A stretch of 64,000 nucleotides of DNA from Cryptomeria japonica (taxonomy: Eukaryota > Streptophyta > Pinopsida > Cupressales > Cupressaceae): NCBI RefSeq assembly GCF_030272615.1, contig NC_081406.1, forward strand, positions 211,394,997 through 211,458,996, written 5' to 3'. Positions within the stretch are counted from its first letter, which is position 1, and each line of letters opens with the position of its first letter. The translations under genes were made by a program, and so were the position numbers. The notes beneath the pieces are model-generated. The model was given only the letters and a program-made list of their open reading frames with translations, was not told the DNA's origin and made no database searches. Shown piece after piece: positions 23,410 through 34,787 of this stretch.

Positions 23410-25511
23410 TGTGCTAGGTCTTGGCATGAGATGTTGGGTTCTTAGCTAGTCTTATCACACTTTGTATAACACAATAAAATGTCAGTGCACCTTGTTTTAT
23501 TCCAATATTTGAACACGATATCTTAAGCCAAATGTCTTCTTTACAAGTATGAGTAATTGTCATATATTCAACTTCAATAGTGGACAAAACAACCACAACC
23601 TATCACTTACTCATCCAACTGAGTGTACCACTAAATAAAGTAAACACATAAGCACTAGTGGATCTTCTGCTATCAACATCACCTACCTAGTTTAAATCCA
23701 CATAACCATGAATATCAAGGGAAAAATTGCCTCCTATCAAATTACCATGATAACACAGAAGAATACTTTGAGGTACCCTTCAAATATCTAAAGACTCTTA
23801 TTATTTCATTCCAATGAAATCTACCAGGATTAGACATATATTTGGACTGTAGTCCCACTATTTGGGTAATTCCTGGTCTAGTGTTGACCATTGCATACAT
23901 CAAACTTCTAGTTGCACTTTGGTAAGATAGTCTACTCATGCCTTCCATCTTCAGTGGGGATGTAGGACAATCTGAAGTAGATAAATTCATTCCAACTCTC
24001 AAAGAAACTCATAATGGTGTGTAATCATGCATGTTAAACTTTGTAATACTAAATTCACATACTTACTTTGGCCTAGCCATAGATATTTGTTCACTATATC
24101 TATTCTAATTTTTGTCCCAATAATGTGTTTATCAACATCAAGATCATTCATTTCAAATTTAGTTGCAAGTTGAGACTTTAGTTCTAAAATCATTTTTTTC
24201 CCCACGAGGGATTCACTTAGTGAACTTGGGTTATATCACATGTGTTCATAGCATACTAAATAATCCCCCTATTTTCAAAAAATATTGCCCTAAATTCCTT
24301 TTTTGTCACCCCCTCCCAATACACAACTCGAATTAAAAACCCCCTATCTTCACTAGATATTGCATTTTTTCATAGCTCACATTTAAAAAACCCCTATTTT
24401 CACCAGATAGGAAATATATCGACCTCATTTAGTGGGATATTAAACCCCCAAATATGAATGTGCGTGATATAAGATTGCCCAACCAGTGAAGACCCCATGC
24501 TTTTCCCTTTACCAATGAATAACATATCATCAACATACAATAAAATATTTAGGAAATGATCACCATCAAATTTATAATAAACAATTATTTGATTTAGAAC
24601 ACTTAAATCCCAAAATCAACACATATTTATCATTTTTTTGGATCCGAGAACTCTATTTGAGGCCATACACAAATTTCTTCAATTTAAAAACCAAATTACT
24701 TTTACATTTTACCACACAGTGCTTTGATTGTGTCATATGCATATCCTTCTCTAAATCACCATGAAGGAAAGTGGTTTTCACATCCATTTGCTCAACCTCT
24801 AAATCATAAGAAACAACAATATAAAGAAAAAATTTAATGGATGTAATTTTTGCAACAAGAGAAAATATCAAACCATAATCAGCATCCTCAACCTGAGAGT
24901 AGCCTTTTTTAACCAACCTCACTTTATACTTCTCAATACCTCCATCTGAACCTAAATTTTTCTTTAACACTCATTTACAACCAACAGGTTTTTGTCCTTC
25001 AAGAAATGGTACAAGATCCCATCTACCATTCTTTTTCAAAGCTTCCATTTCTTCATCCATAGTAATCTTCTAGGATTCTACATTATTCATACCTAAAGTC
25101 TCTTCTACAGATCTAGGTTCATCCATGTTAGTATTCAAAGAAAAAATATATCTTCAATAATTAAGTGAATATCTTTTAGGTGGTTGTATATTCCTTGTAG
25201 ACCTTTGAACAAGCTGAGTTGGATGTTCTTCCTCCTCTTCTAAATATTGATACTCATCAACTCCTTGTCTATCTCTTGATTCACTTTTCAAGTGTAGAAG
25301 GAAATTGAATCACATCTTCATATTTAATTTGTTCTAGCTACAATGTAATATAATGAGGCTTATTTTCTTTAAAATAACACTTCTACTCTTAATTACCTTT
25401 TGTGCAATAGGATTCCAAAGCTTGCATCACTTCACACCATAATTGTACCCAATGAAGATACATTTCACATCCTTGTTCTCCAACTTTGTTTGCTTCTCCT
25501 TTAGCACATGC
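23410..25511 (-). pseudogene. Copia B pol remnant: integrase C-terminus, reverse transcriptase, RNase H
   Basis: Minus-strand segments appear in order. At about 25490-25320 an integrase C-terminal stretch carries CIFIGYNYGVK. At 24970-24653 comes the reverse-transcriptase start, with KKGYSQVEDADYG and QMDVKTTFLHGDLEKDMHM. At 24205-23742 is the reverse-transcriptase C-terminal part, with SYQSATRSLMYAMV and NPGRFHWNEIIRVFRYLKG. At 23596-23414 is RNase H, with LSTIEVEYM and LAKNPTSHA. The segments are separated by stops and frameshifts. The catalytic Asp-Asp region between 24210 and 24650 is badly decayed, so no activity is expected. Confidence 0.8.
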
Positions 25512-25516
25512 GCATA

Positions 25517-26334
25517 TGTTGGCATATGGACACTCCAATGAGACATTGTGTGTGATTGAAGGTTTTGTCACTAATGGCAACCTTGCAATCCTATGGCACC
25601 AGCAAGACATTCTACTGGCAAAGCATCATTCAAGCAAGACAGTGCATCGGCATCAGCAAAACCACTTTACACCGACACCGGCACCAGCACAGAAGAAAAG
25701 ATGTATACCGGCACAAAGGCCGACAGGATTTTTGATATGTAATATTTTGATTATTATTGCAAGCCGACTTGGAAAATTGTAAAATGACTCTTGTATATAA
25801 AGGACATCATTATAGACAATTGTAGGGATTGGTAAGTGAGCATAAAGAAAATTATTAGACAGATCTAATGTGCGAATTATAGGTCAAGGGTAAATGTAAA
25901 GAACAGAGCAAGAACTGGTATTGAATCTGGCATTGAAGATGCTATTATAAAGAAGTACAGAATATTGGATTAGCATAATTCTCATTGTAAATCAGTGTGA
26001 CTTCTCACTGAGCAGTGTGCTCTAGGCAATTGGCCTTCCTGCATGTGCAGGCCCCTATTGTAAGTAATATTCTCTTATTGGCCAGTAAGTGAATATTGTG
26101 GGTCACAAATCCCACTGAGGTTTTTCCCACACCGGGTTTCCTCGTTAAACATCTTGTGTTATGGTGTTCTTTTCATGTGGATGTTTTTTATTCTATTTAT
26201 TACATTAATTATTGCATACCGGTACACTGTTACTTTATGTTCTGCATGTTTTGTCTTAAGAAAATTTTAATACCGGTCAAATACTGATTCACCCCCCCCC
26301 CCCCCCCCTCTCAGTATCTATGGGAACCCTAACA
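25517..26334 (+). mobile_element. 5' LTR of element C
   Basis: Runs from TGTTGGCATATGG to CCCTAACA, 818 bp. A TATATAAAG box lies near 25793. The conserved block ATCCCACTGAGGTTTTTCCC and a C17 run before TCTCAG lie near the 3' end. Confidence 0.9.
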
Positions 26335-26336
26335 AT

Positions 26337-26349
26337 TGGTATAAGAGCC
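26337..26349 (+). promoter_or_regulatory. Primer-binding site of element C
   Basis: TGGTATAAGAGCC, two bases after the LTR. One base departs from the usual TGGTATCAGAGC (C to A), which may be decay or a real variant. Confidence 0.8.
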
Positions 26350-26407
26350 TGGTCCTCTATTTTTAGTAGCCTAACAACTTTAGGAAGATCTTGACACCAG
26401 TAAAAAA

Positions 26408-27565
26408 ATGGAAAATCTGATGAAGCAACTTGAAGGAGCTCTTACTGACTATGATGCAGAGAAGTTGAAAAATATCAAATTAGAAGATGATTCAAAAGTA
26501 GCTCAGGATATCATTCAGGCACTTGAAGAAAATATTACTCTTACAAGAAATAAGAGAAGAGAACTTTGTGAAAAATTGCAAAATGAGAATGATGAAAAGG
26601 AATCACTTAATGATATGATAAGCAAGTTGAAACAAGAGATCATGACAACAAAAAATGAAATGCAGGATATGACTATGAGATTTTGCAAAGAGATTGAGGA
26701 TAGAAAGAAGAATGAAAGAGAATTGACCAGAAGACTAAGTGATGTAGCAAATGAGAACACAAGACTTAGCTATGAAAATGACATGTTGAAGATAGATCTG
26801 ATGCATACTCAGAATGACTCGAATGAACTAACGAGACAAAAAGAAATCTTGGAAAGGGAATTGGAAACTGCAAATCAACATAAAGAAAAATTCAAGAAAA
26901 GCTCAGAAGAACTTGGTACCTTATTGAAGAATCAAAAACCCAAAGGTGACACTTTTGGAATTGGATTTGAAGTTGGAGAAAGCTCCGGTACTGCAAATAC
27001 TCAGGATCACAGTAAACCAGTAAGACCTCCTAATACTTATAAATTCAATGGAAAATGCTTTAACTATAATAAATATGGTCATAGGGAAAATGAATGTAGA
27101 TCTAGGAATTATTAGAATATCAATCCTCCCACCAGTCAATGCTCCAAATGCAACAAAGTTGGTCATAACTCTGAAAACTGCAGAATGAATATAAGATGTT
27201 ATGTTTGTGGAAGATTTGGACATTTATCAAATCAATGCAGGACACAAACCGGCATAGGTTATAGGAAAGCTATTCAGAAAAATAATGTAACTTGTTATGC
27301 ATGTAACAAGATTGGTCATATTGCTAAATTTTGTAGAAGTAAAGGTACACCGGTAGACAACAAAAGTACTAGCTTGAAAGGTAAAGAAAAGGTTGAAGAG
27401 GTTAAGCAAGAATTCTCAAAGCAATGGATTAGAAAAGTTGATCTAAATATTGGGAATACTCCTCCACCGGTAGAACCAACAAATGCTCCACCGGCAGGAC
27501 AATGTGATGCTCCACCAGCAGGACAGAGCAGTGCTCCACCGGTAGGAAGTTCTTCATCTAATTGA
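26408..27565 (+). CDS. Gag-like protein: coiled coil plus four zinc knuckles, one in-frame stop
   Basis: ATG at 26408, one frame to TGA at 27565 (385 codons) with a single internal TAG near 27113. Residues 1 to about 170 are a long Glu/Lys/Asn-rich coiled coil with heptad-like spacing. Then come four CCHC-type knuckles in a row: a damaged one (CFNYNKYGHRENEC, second Cys replaced by Tyr), then CSKCNKVGHNSENC, CYVCGRFGHLSNQC and CYACNKIGHIAKFC. The tail is Pro/Ala-rich with three PPAG/PPVG repeats. The knuckles imply nucleic-acid binding. I do not see the usual Copia Gag core, so the coiled coil may replace it for assembly (inference). Confidence 0.75.
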
Positions 27566-27717
27566 AGAAAATTATCTTGAGGGTTTGGCAATCTAATGAC
27601 ACGTGCTATTATTCCCTCGGTTAGAGAAAAGAAGTTGAAAATCACTTATTACCGGAAAATAAAGTTAAGTGAATACATTACCGGCATGCAATTAATGTGG
27701 TAGGTAGCGAAAAAGAC

Positions 27718-27731
27718 TTTATAAAATAAGG
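27718..27731 (+). promoter_or_regulatory. Possible internal TATA box for the second ORF
   Basis: TTTATAAAATAAGG lies 135 bp before the ORF2 ATG (27866). The sequence between is a pyrimidine-patched leader without ATGs in good context. It could drive a separate ORF2 transcript. This is sequence-based inference only. Confidence 0.35.
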
Positions 27732-27865
27732 TTTTGGCTCCATTTCATTTCACCGTGATTTCAAACTTTCAGAGAGCGCGAAGATTTCCGAGCTAAGGCA
27801 TTTCAAGCAAGAAGCAAGCACACTCCAAGCAATCATTCATCCAAGATAGAAAAAGGTATTTTATC

Positions 27866-30800
27866 ATGGCATCCACCTCTGCAATTGAATACATAGCGAA
27901 CCCTACTGTTGTGGAAGTAATTAAAAGACCTAGGCCCATATTTCAGTTGGTCCCCAAAATAGCAAAGAAAGATGATACCTTAGGTGCATTCTCTCAAATC
28001 CCTAAAGGTGTTGTATATGTTGAAGACCCTAGATTGTATATTCACTGCAATTTTGAAGAGCTAGGAGACAAGGAAATCAAAACCATGTACAAAACTGAGA
28101 TATGTGATGATACCGGCAATATCAAAGCTGAACACAAAATCATTGAAACCCTAGGATTCACAGAAATCCTTAGTATTCTTGAATTTCCTAAGGATGTGAT
28201 TAGGATAGTATTAAGCAGAGTTCATGGAGAATTTTTCTAGTTAGATACAATTCATAAGATCACCAAGCAAGCGGTAAAGGCTGTCACAGGGTTACCGGCC
28301 ACCGGTAAAAGACCAGATAAAAACAAGAAAGTTTCAAATGATTTAGTCATTGACCTAATAGGTGCAACATCTGATTAAAAATCTTTAAGGGTTAATGATG
28401 TAAAGGATACAAATGTGAGATTCATAAGCATGATATTAGGTTAAAAAGCCACTCATGCCAATAGACTCAACTCAGTTTCAAGTTTATGCATTAAGAGTGC
28501 TTATGACATAATAACCAACAATGCAAAAATTGACATCTGTGAATGGCTAAAGGATGAACTGATAGACAACCTTGGAAAGATAAAGAAGGATAAGAAAGGA
28601 ACCTTCAGATTTGGAAATCTGTTAGTGTGTCTAATGCTTCATATAACAAAACAAGTTCCCGGTATAGGATATAAAGAATTCGGATATGACATACCGGTAG
28701 GAAAGCAACTGATAGAACTATTCAATACCATGGGCGAGAATAAGGAAAACAACATTCATGACTTTTTCCAAGCACTAAAGACAAAAATGAAGAAAAGGAC
28801 AAGGTTATCACAGAAGATTGTAGACAAATACAAAGATGATATATGCTTTGTTATAAAAAAGGATGAAATATGGATGGAAGCAGTCATCCCCAGGACAATC
28901 TGGGTAACAGAAATGGGCTATGAAACAGATGACCTCATAGTTGAAACTTATGCCAAAGCACTTCTGGAAGCCCCCAATGAACCTAAAGAAGAAATATTCG
29001 GTAGTGCTGAAACCATAGAAAGCCAAATTCAATCAAAGAAAAGAGTGAAAAAGGTTGAGGCAGTTGTGAGGAAAGGATCCAGACAAGCAAAAGCCATTAA
29101 GGAAGATGTATTAAAGAAAACCGGCATAACTGGAGATGAGTTGGCAGCCCCACAACCTAAAGCTCATCTATCACCGGTAGGTACTTCCTCAGAAGGAGAT
29201 ATGCCAACAACTTTTAAAAGAGTTGTTAGGAATGTAGGTCCCGGTAACAACTGAGAGAGGGGGGGGGGTGAATTAGTTGTCTAATAAATTCAAACCAAAA
29301 TCTTATTAACCAACTTAATGCTTAGTACCAGTAAGACAGTTAAGTATGTCGGTAAACAGTGTTAACAGAAAATTGCTATACCGGTAAGAATTAATGCATG
29401 AAACATAAACATAAAGTCATCCACAACACATGACACAAATATTTGTACGTGGAAACCCTATAAGGGGAAAAACCACGATGGGAAACCTTACCCACAATCA
29501 GATGATACTACTGTAGATAGTAAGTGTACAAAGAGGGGTCTGCACATGCAGAAAGGCCAACAGCCTAGAGCTCACTGCTCAATTACAGATGGGAGTCACA
29601 CTGACTACAATTGGATGGTTAAATCCAATGAGAATGTACTGCACAAAATAGCATCTTCATATGCTGGATTCAGTACCGGTGTAATGCTGATATGCTTCTA
29701 CAAAAACCTAGCTTCACCTTCAAATGATGTCTTCGTGTATATCTCTGCTTGATCTCCCATATATCCTTCCTTAAATCTTTTTCGCATTCCACACTTGATC
29801 TTACAAATAAGATCTTACATTTATACCATACCCTAAGACCAATTTTAGTAGGTCGGCTCTACAAGATATTACAATAAAAACATTTTACAGATAATACAAT
29901 ATCCGATGCAATAACCAATTGAACATGTTGGCTTAATGCATTTACAACAATAATAAATCATCTCCATAGCGTGCCATGCTGATCTGGAAAAGATAAACCT
30001 GCCGGTGTAACCCTAGATAACCTGGACCTATTTGTCGGTAAAAGAAAATATGCAAATAAGAATATACCAATGATTATTACTTCAAAGTAAAGTGTCCACA
30101 TGATGTCTTTGACGTTACCAAGTGACTTCCATGTCAATGCAGGTACCGGTGAACATTATATCCTGTCGGTTGACCATATACCAGTGACTGTTTGAATAGT
30201 TTAATGATTGTCGGTGAATGTTGCTGGATCTCCAAAGTAGGTGAATTTAGTAGGTGTTGACATCAATGGCAAAACCATACCAAAATACCAACAAGGAAAA
30301 GAGATCCCTCATCAACAACCACTCCTTCACCTAGAAGGACAAGGCATAAGCAACAAGCTATGAGATCTCTGGTCAGAAAGGTCACACCTAAAAGGAAGTT
30401 GACTCCTAAGAAAAAGAAAAAGGCAAAAACTGACTTGGCACCTCTAGACATTTTGTTAAATGAGATCACAGAGGAAGGAAAACTGAAGAACATAAGGAAA
30501 ATTTATGACACTCTATCGACTGATGAGAAAGGGCAAGTTGAGGAGAGTGTAATACTAACACATGGACATGTTTAAAAAGGTTTTGATGGAAGTCATAAAT
30601 GAAATTCCTGATGACTTATACAAAAGACTTGAGGCCAGAAGGCAAGGAGTAATTGAACTGGACAAGAAAATAAAAATAGAAAAACTACTTGTTGTATATC
30701 CGGTAAACTCCCCAAAAGAAATTGATGATCTGATAGCTTAGGCCAACCGGACAGTTTTTTCCACTACACACCGGCATATTTCACTGATGGCAGGTAGAGT

Positions 30801-32139
30801 TACAAAGGTTTCAGAGGAAACAAAAGATGGTTGGGACATATTTTTGGTTGAAAAAGAAAAACAAGAAGAATATAGGATTCCCAAGACTATTAAGGTATAT
30901 CAGAAGGATAAGGACAAAGGGAAAGGGAAAGTTGGTGGACCTCCAAGCATAAAGATTAAAGATAACCTACCTCCACCTATAAAAATTGCAATCCCTGAAA
31001 ACCAACCGGCAACTGAAAGCATGGATACAGAGGATAGCAATACAAATCCTGAAGTCCTATTCACTGTAAATGTTGATACCCAAAAGATCAACATAACAGT
31101 TGATAAAGACCCAAGTGAAAAATCAGATATGGCCAAAGAGCCTCCGGTAATAGGAAATACAGAGCAACTGACAGTGGATACAGGGAAAAAGATGGAATCC
31201 AAAGCACAAACAGAGAAACTGACAGAGCTAAGGGCTCCAGAACAGATGCCACCGGTAAGAAATGAAGCAGGAAAACCAGTGCTAAAGGAAATGCAAACAC
31301 AAACTAACCTACCAGAGGTCAATATAAGCATGGTCACTTCCACTGGTACTCAGTTTGTTGGGTCACCATCAAGGTCAACAAATGTGACTGAGGTATTACT
31401 TGAATCCATCAAGAAAATAACTGACTATAGTTCACAAGCTTACAAAGCAATAGATGATTCAATACCAATTTTGAAAACAATAGCTCCTAATTGTAATATA
31501 GATAATAAAGATACTTTAGGACAGTTGGATACACTATGTAAATACATTTCTGGAAATATTGAGCAAATAAAGGTAGAATCTGTAAAGGACATTGTAGAAA
31601 AGGAGAAACATAAATTCTTTGAGGAAGAAATTAAGAAGTGTAATAGAGATTTTGACACACTTCTACCGGAACTGTGTAGTTTGTTAAAAGAGTACAAAAA
31701 CCTGTACAAAGACACATGCAAAACAAACTTCCTGACTATAGATATAGACAAGAAGATAAGCAAGACATAGGAAGAGATAAACAAACTTGCAAACAATTTT
31801 GTCAACTCACCGGATTCATTATCTGTTTTTGAAGATAAGTTAGCAAATTTTGAGACAGAATTACTTAAACAGGAGAAAGAGAAAGAGACAATAATAAATA
31901 AGGCAAAATACTTGAGATCTAAACTGAGTCCAAGATTGGATTATCTAGCATCTCTACGGAAGGAAATCTCAGAGACATTAACACCGAGAAGTAAAACACC
32001 GGCATAGCAATTGCAGCATCTCACTGGCACTGTGAAGAGAACTGAAACAACAATAAAAGATAGCAAAAAGTTTATGGATAGTATAAACTTAATTTTGGGC
32101 GATCTTTTTCAGATAATAACTACCCAACTACAAGGTTGA
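27866..32139 (+). pseudogene. Element C ORF2: large unrecognised Lys/Glu-rich protein, broken
   Basis: ATG at 27866 begins a frame that, leaving out the solo LTR (29233-30293) and one TSD, runs about 1,070 codons to TGA at 32139. Damage consists of stops near 28238, 28376, 28441, 30738, 31768 and 32006 and one frameshift near 30560. Regions in order: a globular N-terminal part (LGAFSQIPKGVVYVEDPRLY; AVKAVTGLPATGKRPDK); a helical part (27866-29230); a very basic patch (30360-30430); a Pro/Thr/Glu-rich linker (30930-31320); and a C-terminal coiled coil. I recognise no enzyme motif, signal peptide or membrane segment. Its place between gag and 3' LTR recalls the envelope-like ORF of SIRE elements, but similarity is unproven. 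A related C-terminus lies at 62994-64000. Confidence 0.7.
29233..30293 (-). mobile_element. Solo LTR inside element C ORF2, TSD AGGAA
   Basis: On the minus strand it begins TGTTGGTATTTTGG at 30293 and ends GGGACCTACA at 29233. AGGAA flanks both sides (29228-29232 and 30294-30298). A G10 run (29259-29268) and the AACCCTATAAGGGG block are the reverse complement of motifs seen in the LTRs of element C and Copia E. Leaving out the LTR and one TSD keeps the ORF2 frame open across the junction, which confirms the limits. Confidence 0.85.
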
Positions 32140-32192
32140 GGTTATGGACCGGTATAACTACAAACTCTACTAGCATCTTGACAACCTTTGTC

Positions 32193-32355
32193 ATTGATGC
32201 CAAAGGGGGAGTAGTAGGATGAGAAAATTCAAAACACAGGGATCATATGCTCAGGGGGAGTCCCTCATTTTTTTGGTAATTTTTTGGTCTACACATTTTT
32301 GGACATCTTTTTGGAATTTCTCATGAGTGTTGCCATCAATGCCAAAGGGGGAGAT
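32193..32355 (+). promoter_or_regulatory. Duplicated polypurine tracts of element C
   Basis: ATGCCAAAGGGGGAGTAG (about 32198-32215) and ATGCCAAAGGGGGAGATT (about 32338-32355) share the same upstream CAT(T/C)(G/A)ATGCC context. A third GGGGGAG lies near 32255. The last tract directly abuts the 3' LTR. Confidence 0.75.
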
Positions 32356-33167
32356 TGTTGGCATATGGACACTCCAATGAGACATTGTGTGTGATTGAAG
32401 GTTTTGTCATTGATGGAAAACTTGCAATCCTATGGCACCAGCAAGACATTCTACCGACAAAGCATTATTCAAGCAAGATAGTGCATCGGCTTCAGCAAAA
32501 CCACTTTACACCGGCATCGGCACCGGCACAGAAGAAAAGATGTATACCGGCACAAAGGCCGACAAGATTTTTGATATGTAATATTTTGATTATTATTGCA
32601 AGCCGACTTGGCAAATTGTAACATGACTCTTGTATATAAAGGAGATCATTATAGACAATTGTAGGGATAGGTAAGCGAGCATAAAGAAAATTATTAGACA
32701 GACCTAATGTGCGAATTATAGGTCAAGGGTATATGTAAAGAACAAAGCAAGAACCGGTACTGAATCCGGCATTGAAGATGCTATTATAAAGCAGTACAGA
32801 ATAATGGATTAGCATAATCCTCATTGTAAGTCAGTGTGACTTCTCACTGAGTAGTGTGCTCTAGGCAATTGGCCTTCCTGCATGTGCAGGCCCTTATTGT
32901 AAGTAATATTCTCTTATTGGCCAGTAAGTGAATATTGTGGGTCACAAATCCCACCGAGGTTTTTCCCACACTGGGTTTCCTTGTTAAACATCTTGTGTTA
33001 TGGTGTTCTTTTCATGTGGATGTTTTTGATTCTGTTTATTACATTAATTCTTGCATATCGATACACTATTACTTTATGTTCTGCATGTTTTGTCTTAAGA
33101 AAATTTTAATACCAGTCAGATACTGATTCAGCCCCCCCCCCTCTCAGTATCTATGGGAACCCTAATA
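32356..33167 (+). mobile_element. 3' LTR of element C
   Basis: 812 bp, from TGTTGGCATATGG to CCCTAATA, followed by the GCATA duplication. The C-run is 10 long here against 17 in the 5' LTR. Confidence 0.9.
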
Positions 33168-33172
33168 GCATA

Positions 33173-34640
33173 TGCCTCACAACCAAAAACTATAAGATGT
33201 TTCAATGAAGGCTTATGACCTGACCATGCCTCCATATGTTTTATCAACAAGAAAAAATGTAGGAGGCTTGCTGATCAAGTAGCAAACAATGACAGAAACT
33301 TCAATCCAATTTTTTTTTTCTAGACCAACACCTCTCAACATACTCATAGCCTTCTCTATTCATTCTTTCTACAACTTCATTTTGTTGTGGAGAACACATA
33401 GTAGTCTTTTTTCTATAAATGCCATGATCTTTATAGAATCTATCAAAAATCATTAGAGAAAAATTCACCACCATTATTAGTCCTCAAACATTTTATTTTC
33501 TTTCCATTATGCAACTTAACCATTTCTTTAAATTCTTTAAATTGAGTAAAAAGGTCAAATTTAATATTTCAAAGTTATACACATATCATTATATAATCAT
33601 CAATAAATGAAGTTCATAATATGTGGATTTTCCAATAGACAGAACATCTACAAGACCAAACACATCAGAATGAATATGATGATCCAACACACCACAAGAT
33701 TTATGAGAACTTGAGTACAACTAAATGTGGTTTTATTTACCATTAATGAAATGGTCACAAAAATCAAAATCAAGATTATAGTCATTCAAATCTCCAATAA
33801 AATTTTTATTTTTGAAGGTCCTTAGACCAATTTCTCTAATGTGACCAAGTCTCTAGTGTCATAACATAGTCTTTTTTGTAGGTAACTTTGATTTAGAAGA
33901 AAGAGAACCCTTAGGTACCCAAAATTCATGACCATCTGCTAAAGGTGAAACCATCACCTCTTCCAATGAGTTATTCGTAGATTTACATCTCATAGAAGTA
34001 CTATTACACTCAATAGTGTAAGCATATAGCTTATACAACTTGTCAAATCTGACACCTCTAGCAATCACCATAGCACCTCTAACCATTTTTTTTATTTTTT
34101 ATCTTGCATTAGAAAAGACCACCTACACACCTCTAACTATTAGTTTTCTCATAGATAACAATTTTTTTGTTATTCCAAGGATATGTAACACAACATTAAT
34201 ACTTTTTCTTCTACCATTAAGAAACCTAATTCTAACTTCACCACAACAAACAATTTTTAAATGAGAATCATCATCCAAGTACATCTTACCTCCATAAAAT
34301 TCTTCATATTTAGAAAACCAATTTCTATTGGAAGTCATATGAAAATATACACTCGAGTCAATCAACCATGCATCATAACCTGTATAAGTGTCCAAAACTA
34401 CAATGAATGCATCATTGTTTTCTATTTCAAACTGAGAATCAGAAACAATTTTTTTTTTTTCCTTTTAATTTTTGAAGTCCTTATGGAAGTGTCCAAACAT
34501 CCTACAATTCTAGAAAATAACTTTGGAGTTTCCAAGATATTTGAAACTCCCCTTGGAGTTGTATTTATTAATCTTCTTATTTTTCTTTCCCTTTTCCTTA
34601 GGTATTCCATGAACTATCTTTATAAAATCTCTCCACCTTT
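33173..34640 (-). pseudogene. Copia B gag tail, protease and integrase remnant
   Basis: Minus-strand reading from the right: a zinc-knuckle trace (NCRMFGHFHKD near 34500), then a protease region with AWLIDSSVYFHMTSNRNW (about 34370), where the catalytic Asp-Ser-Gly reads Asp-Ser-Ser. A pre-integrase stretch follows (SPLADGHEFWVPKG, 33930), then a degenerate integrase core. Next to the insertion is KPSLKHLIVFGCEAYA (33168-33220), whose continuation lies on the far side of element C at 25511. Stops and frameshifts are frequent. The Gly-to-Ser change alone would disable the protease. Confidence 0.8.
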
Positions 34641-34773
34641 ATTCTCCTTGATGAACTTGCCATCTGAAAATTGTTGCTACAAGATCACAAAGAATCTTCT
34701 ACATAAGCTCCCACTCAAAATTGGATTAGTTCAAAATACCCAACAAATCACAATTGAAACTAAATGTGATCAG

Positions 34774-34785
34774 GCTTTGATACCA
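34774..34785 (-). promoter_or_regulatory. Primer-binding site of Copia B
   Basis: Minus-strand TGGTATCAAAGC, two bases inside the 5' LTR end (34788). One change from the usual Met-tRNA site. Confidence 0.85.
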
Positions 34786-34787
34786 CT

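Larger units (their letters stand above)
25517..33167 (+). mobile_element. Element C: pol-less SIRE-like LTR retroelement with gag and a large second ORF, TSD GCATA
   Basis: Termini are set by LTRs at 25517-26334 and 32356-33167, with GCATA at 25512-25516 and 33168-33172. A primer site (26337) follows the 5' LTR and a purine tract precedes the 3' LTR. LTRs differ at roughly 5-6% of positions by hand count. Inside are a coiled-coil/zinc-knuckle ORF (26408-27565) and a long second ORF (27866-32139) that is interrupted by a solo LTR. No protease, integrase, reverse transcriptase or RNase H motif is visible, so it must rely on another element. LTR and purine-tract style match the SIRE-like Copia at 46287-54828. 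It sits inside the Copia B integrase. Confidence 0.85.

Noticed and set aside
26292..26308. C17 run considered as a quadruplex or telomere-related signal
   Set aside because: It is a homopolymer in a conserved LTR block whose length varies between copies; no telomere repeat is present.
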